DNA from: CAZEJS01 sp964512645
Lineage (GTDB): Bacteria; Actinomycetota; Geothermincolia; Fen-727; Anoxymicrobiaceae
Assembly: GCA_964512645.1 (NCBI GenBank)
Contig: CAZEJS010000020.1
Span: 1-54,141, forward strand
Length of the DNA stretch: 54,141 nucleotides
Direction: 5' to 3'
Part shown: piece by piece, positions 17,611 through 25,481 of the stretch
Position numbering within the stretch: position 1 is the first letter of the stretch
Layout of the letters: each line of letters begins with the position of its first letter
Notes under the pieces: generated by a model
Told to the model about the DNA's origin: nothing
Seen by the model: only the letters and a program-made list of their open reading frames with translations
The model's database searches: none
Program-made: the position numbers and the translations under genes

Positions 17611-18207
17611 TCAGTGGCCTGTCCCGGTTTTCGGCTCTCCCGGCCCCGGATCACCGGGGCGTGTCCCGGAGAGACGCTCCCTCAGGTTCTTTATCCCTTT
17701 AAACTGCAGGGCTCTTACGGTTACCTCTTTCTTGTCCAGTATCATCGCCGTCTCGGCCACGCTCCGGTCTTCCACGAAGCGCAGAACCAGGACCTCGGCC
17801 TGCGCCGCCGGGAGGCTGACTATCTCGGCGTACAGGCCCTCTATCTCCTCCCGGTCAATCGCCGTGCGCTCTATGTCGGTCTCGTCGGGCACCCCGGCTG
17901 CCCCGTCTATGTCCACTGAGGGCTTCAGCCCGCGGAAGTGGTCCACCACCGCATTGTGGGCGATCCTGTACAGCCACGCCTTCACCGAGTGGCCCCGGTC
18001 CTCGTACGACGTAATCGCCTTGAGCCCCTGCGCGAACACCTGCATTGTGATGTCTTCCGCGTCGCTCCTGTTTCCGACCCGGCGTATCACGTAGTCGTAT
18101 ATGTCTTTGTAGAGGAGCTTGAAGATCTTCCCGTAAGCCCGCCGGTCTCCCCCGGTCGCCCTGGCTAGAAGTGCTTCAAGCTGTTCGCTCTTGGAGCTTT
18201 CGCTCAT
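17611..18207 (-). CDS. ECF-type RNA polymerase sigma factor
   Basis: 198 residues. Region 2 (about 20-92) contains YDYVIRRVGNRSDAEDITMQVF and AWLYRIAHNAVVDHFR, the core-binding and -10 recognition parts. Region 4 (about 125-180) contains LPAAQAEVLVLRFVEDRSVAETAMIL and a recognition helix ending NLRERL. No region 1 or 3, as expected of group 4 sigma factors. Co-transcribed with the DUF5667 membrane protein at 15478-17550. It lies directly next to the divergent prepilin gene at 18383, so it is a candidate regulator of the pilin cluster; this is inference from position only. Confidence 0.92.
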   Translation of the reverse strand: MSESSKSEQLEALLARATGGDRRAYGKIFKLLYKDIYDYVIRRVGNRSDAEDITMQVFAQGLKAITSYEDRGHSVKAWLYRIAHNAVVDHFRGLKPSVDIDGAAGVPDETDIERTAIDREEIEGLYAEIVSLPAAQAEVLVLRFVEDRSVAETAMILDKKEVTVRALQFKGIKNLRERLSGTRPGDPGPGEPKTGTGH

Positions 18208-18382
18208 GTGGACCTATCCTTTGAAACGGAACGGCCCCTGTTTTCGTTCCCCGCTCGCCCGGGACGTTCCCGGCGCCATTGCGGCACCCGGGGACACTGG
18301 AGTGTGTCTCGTCACCGCAACGCCGCCCCGTTCCGCTCCCCGCTGCTTCTTGTTTATAGTATCAGTCCTGGGAGATACAATA

Positions 18383-19114
18383 GTGTCCGTCACGGAAGTG
18401 CGTCACGGACGACAGTCACGATCGGCTGCGGGGAGGTGGCACTCGGTGCCGGTGCATGGGAAGAGTTCGGTGTGGTGGAGTTCCCCGGGCTTCACGTACC
18501 CGGAGATGGCGTTTCTGCTCCTGGTGGTCGCGCTTTTCCTTGCCGGCACGGTGTGGGTCTGCAGCGGAGCCGTGACGAAGTCCCGCCCTTCCGGGCGGGC
18601 AGGGAAGGCGGACAGGGAAGGGGAGCGGACCATGGACCGCCTCGAAGACCTGCTGGGCTCCGCCCGCAAGTTCTTCCACCCCGGAGGTGCCACGGGCTCC
18701 ACCGCCGGAAGGTTCATCTCGAACGGCCTGGATTTCCTGGCCGACCTCGACGGGGATCCGGCGACCGGCCGGTTCGTGCTCGATGGGGCTCGAGGCTTCG
18801 AGCGAGTCTTGATCTATTGCGGGGGTTCGATCTTATTCGCGAAAGTGTACTCCTCGCCTGGAGGCGCACCGCGCGAGGTGGTGCTGACCCGTGGTCTCGC
18901 TGTGGGAGGAACCCCTTTCAGGACGGTGCTCCTGGCGGCCGCCGGTGCCCCCGGGGGAAACCGGGGGACCCCGCGGGTGAAAGAGGCGCGCATCCGGCTG
19001 GCCACCACCCTCTATGGCGGAAGGACGGCGCTGTCACGGACGGTTGTGACGGGTTCGCTCCCGCCGCTCGAGCGCGCCCCCCACGAGGCGCCGGAGCCGC
19101 CTCGCCGCCGGTAA
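18383..19114 (+). CDS. Type IV prepilin-like protein
   Basis: 243 residues from a GTG with GGGAGA seven bases upstream. A basic leader of 36 residues ends in G|FTYPE, matching the class III prepilin site: Gly before the cut, Phe at +1 and Glu at +5. It is followed by the hydrophobic helix MAFLLLVVALFLAGTVWV. A proline at +4 is unusual. The rest is a soluble domain with no family I recognise. A different plus-strand frame over the same bases is also open, but only this one carries the prepilin signature. Reads away from the sigma factor gene and towards the main pilin cluster. Confidence 0.72.
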   Translation: MSVTEVRHGRQSRSAAGRWHSVPVHGKSSVWWSSPGFTYPEMAFLLLVVALFLAGTVWVCSGAVTKSRPSGRAGKADREGERTMDRLEDLLGSARKFFHPGGATGSTAGRFISNGLDFLADLDGDPATGRFVLDGARGFERVLIYCGGSILFAKVYSSPGGAPREVVLTRGLAVGGTPFRTVLLAAAGAPGGNRGTPRVKEARIRLATTLYGGRTALSRTVVTGSLPPLERAPHEAPEPPRRR

Positions 19115-19129
19115 AAAACCGTCCGGCGG
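19105..19129 (+). terminator. Hairpin at the stop codon of the prepilin gene
   Basis: CCGCCGG at 19105-19111 pairs with CCGGCGG at 19123-19129 around an 11-base loop that contains the TAA stop. There is no T-run, so termination is uncertain, but it separates the gene from the promoter-like block that follows at 19131. Confidence 0.35.
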
Positions 19130-19130
19130 G

Positions 19131-19172
19131 GTAAACCAACTCCCTGGTACAGCGTTATAATCATTGATGAAG
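19131..19172 (+). promoter_or_regulatory. Promoter-like block of the first pilin operon
   Basis: GTAAAC at 19131-19136, 19 bases, then a perfect TATAAT at 19156-19161, embedded in AGCGTTATAAT and followed two bases later by TTGATG. The same arrangement with the same spacing occurs at 24617-24655 upstream of the other pilin operon. No TTGACA-like -35 is present, so either an extended -10 or a special sigma factor or activator is used. Confidence 0.6.
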
Positions 19173-19226
19173 TGCAGTCGCACGCGCCGTGCGTGCGGCC
19201 GCTAGCGTCCGCAGGCAGTCGGAGGC

Positions 19227-19841
19227 GTGATGGCATCGGCATCGAGGAACAAGAGAAGCGTAAGGTTCCGCGGGCTGCTCGGCCCGCCGGGGGCCGACGG
19301 CGGAGAGCGCGGTTTCACGGTGGTGGAGCTGGGCGTCACCATTGCCATCATCGGGGTGATGTTGTTCGCGGCGATAATCAGCTACTGGAGCGCGACCAGG
19401 CGCACCGAGGTCATGGGTGCCGCCGAGCAGATCAAGCAGGAAATCCGCAAGGTCTACTCCATGGCGGACAGCGGAGAGAAGACCAGCGGTTCGCGGAACC
19501 GTTACCGCATAACGTTCAACAACAACGGGGAGTCGCCGCCCAACGCTTACAAGGTCGAGAAGGGCACCTCCGCCGACGGGGGGTCGACCTGGAGTTGGGC
19601 GACTGTCCCGCCTCAGAAAGGTTCATCCACGAGGATCGTGTCCAACGACTGGGTGCAGCCCGCCACCCAGCCGGACTGCCAGATGATTTATAGCACCAAG
19701 ACGATAACCTTCATCTCCAGGGGGTCGATTGTCGAAGTCGACCCGCCAATGGGAGGCACTGTGACTGTGGGCTCCGTCTCGCAGGGGAAGAACATAGTGA
19801 TAACGGTTAACTCGGCGGGCGGCCTGGAGAGCACGCAGTAG
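19227..19841 (+). CDS. Type IV pseudopilin, GspH/FimT-like
   Basis: About 203-204 residues; GTG at 19227 and ATG at 19230 are adjacent in-frame starts after GGAGGC, and either could be used. A basic leader ends in G|FTVVE followed by the helix LGVTIAIIGVMLFAAIISYW. The globular domain of about 150 residues is beta-rich with a GTVTVGS-type C-terminus, as in GspH-like minor pilins. Substrate of the prepilin peptidase. First gene of a unit with the giant PilV-like pilin 32 bases downstream. Confidence 0.88.
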   Translation: MMASASRNKRSVRFRGLLGPPGADGGERGFTVVELGVTIAIIGVMLFAAIISYWSATRRTEVMGAAEQIKQEIRKVYSMADSGEKTSGSRNRYRITFNNNGESPPNAYKVEKGTSADGGSTWSWATVPPQKGSSTRIVSNDWVQPATQPDCQMIYSTKTITFISRGSIVEVDPPMGGTVTVGSVSQGKNIVITVNSAGGLESTQ

Positions 19842-19873
19842 CAGCACGTCTTTCCGGAACAGGAGGAAGTGGC

Positions 19874-22741
19874 ATGATCGGTAGCATAGGCCGGATCAAG
19901 AGCCAGCAGGGCTTTTCGATGGCGGAGGTCGTCGTGGCGGTCGTGCTCTTCGTAGCGTCGATCCTCGGTGTTTCCGTCATGCTTGTAAGCGGCGGCCAGA
20001 ACGTGACCAGGGGCGCCCGGGAGAGCGCCGCGGCCAACCTCGCGCAGAAGAAGATAGAAGAGGTCAAGTCGCTTCGTTTTTACAGGCCGTGGGAGGGCGC
20101 CAACCAGGACATAGACGACTACTACTATGCCACCTACGGGGGATATCCGCGGCCGAACAGCGACCAGCTCGCCAATCCCGTCGTCGAGGATTACGGCTCG
20201 ATACCCGGCTACGGGGCCTACAAGAGGACGACCGCGGTCCAGTACCAGTACGTCAGCGGCTCCAGCCTGGCCGTTGCCACCATGGACCCGAACTGGGTCC
20301 CCCGCGGACCGTCCGGGGGCTCGGTGTCGGAGCCCAAGTTCGACAGGCCGACCGGGGGTCCCATGGGAGGTCCGTACAGCACACTTCACGCGATCATGAT
20401 ACAGGTGACGGTTTATTACCGCGCCGATACCGGCGCCGAGAAGTCTTACACCGCCCAGGGCCTTGCGGGCGACCTGATGGTGACCGGCGGGACCAACAAC
20501 CCGCCACTTATTATCAACTCGATCGCGCCTTCCTACGGATGGTACATGACCGACACGGACCTCGAGGTCACCATCTTTGTCACCACCCCCCCGGGCACGT
20601 TGAACGCCAGTTCCCAGCTCGACGCTTTTCTGTGGTTCCCGGGGGTGCCCGACGTGCACGCCAACTCCGGCACGGTGCAGTCCAACGCGGCCGGCACCGA
20701 GATAACCGCGCGCTTCAACCTGACCGCGGCGAACAACGTCAGGCCCGGTTTTTATAACCTCAGTGTCTACTGGATGGACAAGGGCTGGGTCGCCCAGTTC
20801 AGGGACAACGTGTTCGAGGTGCGGGTCCCTCCGCCGACTATAACCTCGATCACGGCCAACAACTGGGGCTACAGCGGCCAGACGGCCAGGCAGGTGACCA
20901 TCAACGGCACGAACCTGTGGGACGCGACGGTGCGCCTGGTCGGGCCGCACCCGACCAACACGTACTCGATCAACGGGGCCGTGACCAGCAACAACGGGAC
21001 GAAGATCGTGGCAACGTTCAACCTGACCGGGCCGCCCGGGGAGAGGCCGAACAACACCAGGTGGAGCGTGGAAGCGGCGTGCGCCGGTGGCACCGTGACC
21101 TCGGATACCACCGCCAAGCGGCTGTTGTTGAACCCGCCGCCCACAATAACGAAGATATCCGAGAGTGTCGCGGGCAGTTACTATGACTGGATGTGGAAGA
21201 CGCAGACCGCCAGGCTCGTCCGCATCGAGGGCAACTACCTGTACGGGTTCAACGACCTTTCCAACAGGCAGGGAAGGCTTGCCTGGGGTGGCATGCAGAC
21301 AAGCAATGGGGCGTTCGTGTCCGGGCAGAACGGCAACGACGCCAACGCTACCGGTCCGGTCGTGCTCCAGTTCAACCCGAACAGCGCCGTGGGCGACTGC
21401 AGCGTATCTCCGTATCACAGCGAGGTGCACAATACCCGGTGGGACTTCAAGGTGCTGGGCAACTGGGGGACGGTGACGTCCGACAGCGACGTGAAGCGGG
21501 TCCTCATGAACCCGGCCCCCGAGATCACCGAAATCAACGGCCTGGTGAACGGCTACCGTAAGACCGGCACCGTCAGCACTATCACCATCAAGGGCAAGTA
21601 TTTTCAGGACTCGGTCGGCTTCTACCTGATAAACAACAACGGCTCGTATCCGGACGGCCCCGACCAGACCGCGATAATAGCCCTTGGCGGTATGGTTAAC
21701 GCGGATGGCACCGAGATAACCGGCATCGCCGAAAACCTCGACAAGAATTCGTTCAAGGACTGGTACGGATGGAGCACGCTCCTGGGCACGTCGGCTGCCC
21801 TGAACAGCACGACCTACGTAACTCTGCTGCAGAACGGCAATTACGACTGGCAGTCGAGGTGGCCGGGCAACACCGCGGTGATCAGCCACGCCCCGATAGC
21901 CATCAACTACACCTCCGGCACGTACCAGTACAACAACTGGGACCAGCCGATGGCGAACATAACCGGCAACTACTTCTATCCGGGCGACACCTCGTGGAAG
22001 CTGTACACCGCCGGGGGCGACTCGGCTGCCGCCAACCCTTCCGGCGTTCCGACCATCCAGGGTGGGTCCATCAGTGGGGGTTACGGGCCGGGCCAGAGCA
22101 TCACCGGCTTGACGTATAACTGTATCAACCTGCCTGCCGGTGTCTACAAGATCAAGGTGCAGGACACGGAGAACGGCCTCTGGGCTTCCACCCAGTGCGA
22201 TTTCACCTGCCAGAAGCAGCCGACGCTGACGGGGACCATGACCAGCTCGGTGCAGAACGGCTCCCTGGACGTTGGAAGCGCCGCCGTCAGTTCGACGGGC
22301 TGGCCGAATTACACCGGCGCCCCGACCGTGAGCTTCAACATGTCGCTTGGAGGGGTTCGAGGCTGGTACGACGTGACCGGCGTGCAGTGGAGCACCCCGA
22401 TGTCGTACTATACCGCTTCAACGGGTTGCAACTGGGCGGGCTGGTGCAACGGCAGCGAGAGCTTCGTGCATCCCGGCAACTACACATACAACTGCACCAA
22501 TGTGAACTTGAATGCGAACCGCTCGGCGGAGACGTTGAACGTGACCTACACGATCAACATCTTCCGGCGCCATGTGTGGACCCGGTGGTACAAGAAGTGC
22601 ACGTTCAACAGTTGCGACTACTGGGGCTTCAATGCGCTCGACTACAAGCAGCGGGCTCCCGGCAGCACCGACGTCAACTGGATACGCCTGACGGGAGGAT
22701 GGGGCAGCACGGACCTGGTCCCGTACATCAAGTTCAATTGA
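19874..22741 (+). CDS. Giant PilV-like minor pilin with IPT/TIG-like repeats
   Basis: 955 residues, far longer than ordinary PilV-type minor pilins (about 150-200). Short leader ending in G|FSMAE, then the hydrophobic helix and the ARESAAANLAQKKIEEVKSLRF amphipathic segment typical of PilV/GspI. From about residue 210 onward there are about five beta-sandwich units of roughly 100-125 residues, starting near 210, 319, 422, 547 and 674. Each opens with a PPxITxI-like strand and has a (V/I)xIxGxxL/Y strand, resembling IPT/TIG domains. The outer part is rich in Trp, Tyr and Asn. It contains about eleven Cys, several in close pairs near the C-terminus. Probably a tip adhesin mounted on the pilus. 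Confidence 0.85.
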   Translation: MIGSIGRIKSQQGFSMAEVVVAVVLFVASILGVSVMLVSGGQNVTRGARESAAANLAQKKIEEVKSLRFYRPWEGANQDIDDYYYATYGGYPRPNSDQLANPVVEDYGSIPGYGAYKRTTAVQYQYVSGSSLAVATMDPNWVPRGPSGGSVSEPKFDRPTGGPMGGPYSTLHAIMIQVTVYYRADTGAEKSYTAQGLAGDLMVTGGTNNPPLIINSIAPSYGWYMTDTDLEVTIFVTTPPGTLNASSQLDAFLWFPGVPDVHANSGTVQSNAAGTEITARFNLTAANNVRPGFYNLSVYWMDKGWVAQFRDNVFEVRVPPPTITSITANNWGYSGQTARQVTINGTNLWDATVRLVGPHPTNTYSINGAVTSNNGTKIVATFNLTGPPGERPNNTRWSVEAACAGGTVTSDTTAKRLLLNPPPTITKISESVAGSYYDWMWKTQTARLVRIEGNYLYGFNDLSNRQGRLAWGGMQTSNGAFVSGQNGNDANATGPVVLQFNPNSAVGDCSVSPYHSEVHNTRWDFKVLGNWGTVTSDSDVKRVLMNPAPEITEINGLVNGYRKTGTVSTITIKGKYFQDSVGFYLINNNGSYPDGPDQTAIIALGGMVNADGTEITGIAENLDKNSFKDWYGWSTLLGTSAALNSTTYVTLLQNGNYDWQSRWPGNTAVISHAPIAINYTSGTYQYNNWDQPMANITGNYFYPGDTSWKLYTAGGDSAAANPSGVPTIQGGSISGGYGPGQSITGLTYNCINLPAGVYKIKVQDTENGLWASTQCDFTCQKQPTLTGTMTSSVQNGSLDVGSAAVSSTGWPNYTGAPTVSFNMSLGGVRGWYDVTGVQWSTPMSYYTASTGCNWAGWCNGSESFVHPGNYTYNCTNVNLNANRSAETLNVTYTINIFRRHVWTRWYKKCTFNSCDYWGFNALDYKQRAPGSTDVNWIRLTGGWGSTDLVPYIKFN

Positions 22742-22804
22742 CGGTCGGCCCAACGATCCGGGAGCCGAGGCCCCGGACCGGGGTGACTCAGAATAACCGA
22801 AGAC

Positions 22805-22834
22805 GGCAGCCTCGCGAACCACAGCGGGGCTGCC
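22805..22834 (+). terminator. Strong hairpin between giant pilin and thioredoxin-CcdA gene
   Basis: GGCAGCCTCGC and GCGGGGCTGCC form an 11-bp stem (one G-T pair) around an 8-base loop. There is no T-tract after it, and the ribosome binding site of the next gene starts about 10 bases later. It may be a partial terminator or an mRNA stability element that adjusts expression of the downstream gene. Confidence 0.45.
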
Positions 22835-22856
22835 TTGCGAGAGAAGAGAAGATGCC

Positions 22857-24452
22857 TTGAAAGCCAGACCGTTGTTCGCGGCGCTAGCGCTGGCGTGCCT
22901 GGCACTGTCGGCCGCGGTGGCGGGCGCCCTGGCGCTTTCGAGCTCCCCGGCCGCCGCCCTCGAAGGCCAGGTCCGGTTCTACGTGTTCAGCAGTTCGAAC
23001 TGTCCCGACTGCGTTTTCCTGGATCACGAGCTGCTCCCTTCGCTCGAGAAACGGTACGGTTCGAGGCTGGAGTACAGGTACTACGACCTCGCTCCCGAGA
23101 CGTCGGGCATCAAGGCATACAGGTTCATGATCAACCTGGAAGACAGCTTCGGCAGGGACGAGCTCGACCTCCCCCAGGTGTACATAGGCGAGCACGCCCT
23201 GATAGGTGCCCAGGAGGTGGCCAACCGCCTGCCCGGCCTGGTCGCGAAGTACGCTGAGCGGGGAGGCGTGCCTTTTCCGGTCCTGGAGATAAACGGCGCT
23301 CCGGTGGAGCCGCCCGCCACTACGCCCATCAAACCGCCGCCGGACGCGCCCGCCGGTCGCCCTGCGGCCGCCGCCGGCCCCGTGTACATCGCCTACTACT
23401 ACAGGAACGCGTGCCGGGAGTGCGACGGGATCTCCGTCGAACTCGATTACCTCGAGACATACGGGGGGTCCGTGCACGTACGGAAGTACGACCTGGGGAC
23501 GAAGAGCGGCATTGAGAAGAACGCGGCGATGGGCCTCGCCTACGGGGTTCCCCGTGAGAAACGCGGCATCTCGCCGGCGCTCTTCGTGGGTAGCCATTAC
23601 CTGTACGGGAAGGCCCTCAACCGCAAGTCCCTGAACAGGGCGATAGACGACGAGCGCATGACCGCTCCGCCGAACGTACCCTGGGAGGCGGCACGACAGT
23701 ACATGGACCGGGCCCGCCAGGAACTCGGGTCGACTTTCAGCGGCTTCAACGTTCTGACCGTTGTCGGCGCCGGCCTTGTGGACGGCCTCAACCCCTGCGC
23801 GTTCACCGTGGTCATCTTCCTGATCGCGTACCTGGCGTACACCGGGAAGACGGGAAGGGACGCCCTGTACGTGGGCATCGCCATGGCGCTCACCGCTTTC
23901 CTGACCTATCTCCTGCTGGGCGTCGGTCTGCTGAGCTTCGTTCGCGCGGTGTCGAGGTCCGGCACGGCGGGGACATGGGTCACCGCGGTCGTGGCGTCGC
24001 TCACGGCCGTGTTCGGGCTGTTGGCGATCTATGATTTCCTGCGTTCGAGGAAGAAGGGCAGTGCCTCGAAGGCGCTGGGGATGAGCGGGGGCATGACACG
24101 GCGCATCCACAAGGCTATCCGCGACCACACGAAGACCGGCTACCTGGTGGCCGGCGCCGCCGTGCTGGGCGTCGTGGTAACGGTGTTGGAGTTCGGGTGC
24201 ACCGGCCAGGTCTACCTGCCGGTCATCACCTTCGTCGTCAGGTCGGGCAGCGATACGGTGAAGGCTTTTCTCTACCTGGTCCTCTTCTGCGCGATGTCCA
24301 CGGTCCCGCTGGTGGTCGTATTTCTGCTGGCCTACTTCGGCACCAGCAGCAAGAAGCTGGCGGATTTCGGGCGCAGACACGCACCGGCGCTGACGCTCCT
24401 GGGGGGCATGGCCATGCTCGGCCTCTCCGTCGCGCTGTTCGTTACACTCTGA
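22857..24452 (+). CDS. Double thioredoxin-like domain fused to CcdA-type membrane domain
   Basis: 531 residues, TTG start after GAGAAG. Signal peptide or first helix (about 5-34), then a thioredoxin/glutaredoxin-like domain with a CPDC motif (C49/C52), a Pro-rich linker, a second thioredoxin-like domain with CREC (C186/C189), and a six-helix CcdA/DsbD-beta domain. The last carries the two conserved intramembrane cysteines in GLNPCAF (C314) and EFGCTGQVYLP (C448). Such proteins pass electrons across the membrane to extracytoplasmic thiols. The arrangement, two outer redox domains before the CcdA part, is the reverse of DsbD's C-terminal thioredoxin. Flanked on both sides by Cys-containing pilin genes, so disulfide reduction or isomerisation of pilins is a likely job. 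Confidence 0.85.
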   Translation: MKARPLFAALALACLALSAAVAGALALSSSPAAALEGQVRFYVFSSSNCPDCVFLDHELLPSLEKRYGSRLEYRYYDLAPETSGIKAYRFMINLEDSFGRDELDLPQVYIGEHALIGAQEVANRLPGLVAKYAERGGVPFPVLEINGAPVEPPATTPIKPPPDAPAGRPAAAAGPVYIAYYYRNACRECDGISVELDYLETYGGSVHVRKYDLGTKSGIEKNAAMGLAYGVPREKRGISPALFVGSHYLYGKALNRKSLNRAIDDERMTAPPNVPWEAARQYMDRARQELGSTFSGFNVLTVVGAGLVDGLNPCAFTVVIFLIAYLAYTGKTGRDALYVGIAMALTAFLTYLLLGVGLLSFVRAVSRSGTAGTWVTAVVASLTAVFGLLAIYDFLRSRKKGSASKALGMSGGMTRRIHKAIRDHTKTGYLVAGAAVLGVVVTVLEFGCTGQVYLPVITFVVRSGSDTVKAFLYLVLFCAMSTVPLVVVFLLAYFGTSSKKLADFGRRHAPALTLLGGMAMLGLSVALFVTL

Positions 24453-24748
24453 GGGCGGAGCCCTCTGAGAAATGCCTGCGCCGACGGCTCCGGATTGGCC
24501 TGTCGGCGGGAGAAGAGGCGTCCGCAAGGGCCTGTTCGCAACGCATGGGGCCGCGCGTTTCGTGGCCATGCGGGCATGCAAGCCCGGGGAAGGTGAAAAA
24601 AGGCGGTCTCCAGGGCGTAAACGACCGCGGTGGTTAAGCGTTATAATTGTTGATGGAAAAGCGATGAAGTCGCGTCCTGCCGGATGGCGGGAAGGGGCCG
24701 CTCGGGGCGGGTCGTGAGAGTCGGTTCAGAAGAAGAGGAGAGTGTCTT
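24453..24748 (+). promoter_or_regulatory. Intergenic region with promoter-like block of the second pilin operon
   Basis: 296 bases without a convincing gene. A small hairpin (GAGGGC-GGA-GCCCTC, 24451-24465) lies at the stop of the preceding gene. GTAAAC at 24617-24622 is followed after 19 bases by TATAAT at 24642-24647 and two bases later by TTGATG, the same layout as at 19131-19168. Both sites also have a downstream GATGAAGT followed closely by CGC. This is the likely promoter of the operon starting at 24749. Confidence 0.6.
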
Positions 24749-25453
24749 TTGGCTTCGAAGGGTGAGACCAGGCGGCACGGGGCGTTCCCGGCTGGAGGCG
24801 CCGGCGTCAAGCGCATCTCTCTCGCTTTCAGGCGTATCAGGCGCGCCGAGAAGGGGTTCACCATGGTCGAACTCCTCATCGTCATGATTGTCTCGGTGGT
24901 TCTCATCGCCGGAATGATAGGCCTGGTGGAGATGGCCATGGGCCAGCTCACCCGCTCGCGGGCGCTGGCGGCCGTTACCGACTCGGCCCGGCGCGCCCTC
25001 GCGAGCATGGACCGGCAGATCAAGCAGGCGCTGTATTTTGTCGACGCCGGGTGTTCCTCCACTCAATTGACGTTCTACGGCGATATCGACTCCGACAACA
25101 CTGACGCCGACATACTGGGAAATAACCATTTGAACGCCGAGCGTGTGAGGTTCTACCGCGATGAGGGTGAGAACACCCTGGTCGAGGAGATAACCCAGCC
25201 CTCATCCGAGGGAAGCGCGGTTTCCTACAACACGCTGTGCTCTTACGTTACCGGGGTCAGGTTTTACTACTTCCCGCGGGGCGTGACCCCCGTATACGAC
25301 GCGGGAAGCGGCACTTATACGAACGGGATGTCCGGCGACTACAACGCGGAGTGCGGGATGATCAAGGTCGTTGTCGATTTTCAGCGCTCGAAGATAAGCC
25401 GCAAATTCGAACAGGACATATTCCTGAGGATACTCAACCGGGTCAAGGACTGA
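24749..25453 (+). CDS. Type IV pseudopilin, PilW/GspJ-like
   Basis: 234 residues, TTG start. Leader of 36 basic residues ending G|FTMVE, followed by LLIVMIVSVVLIAGMIGLVEMAMG and an amphipathic helix with the ARRALASMDRQIKQALYF pattern common in PilW/GspJ minor pilins. The beta-rich globular domain contains three Cys. The gene is 28 bases upstream of the giant PilX-like gene, so the two are made together. Same leader length as the prepilin at 18383. Confidence 0.88.
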   Translation: MASKGETRRHGAFPAGGAGVKRISLAFRRIRRAEKGFTMVELLIVMIVSVVLIAGMIGLVEMAMGQLTRSRALAAVTDSARRALASMDRQIKQALYFVDAGCSSTQLTFYGDIDSDNTDADILGNNHLNAERVRFYRDEGENTLVEEITQPSSEGSAVSYNTLCSYVTGVRFYYFPRGVTPVYDAGSGTYTNGMSGDYNAECGMIKVVVDFQRSKISRKFEQDIFLRILNRVKD

Positions 25454-25481
25454 GCGAAGCCCTACAACGGGGGGATGGACC

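Noticed and set aside
18208..19134. Alternative plus-strand frame over the lone prepilin
   Set aside because: It has no signal sequence or hydrophobic helix and is Arg/Gly-rich. The other frame carries G|FTYPE plus a membrane helix and a ribosome binding site.
19688..21889. 733-codon open frame antisense to the giant pilin
   Set aside because: Same cause; its translation is rich in Val, Arg, His and Gly without domain structure, and it covers a pilin with a clear leader and repeat pattern.
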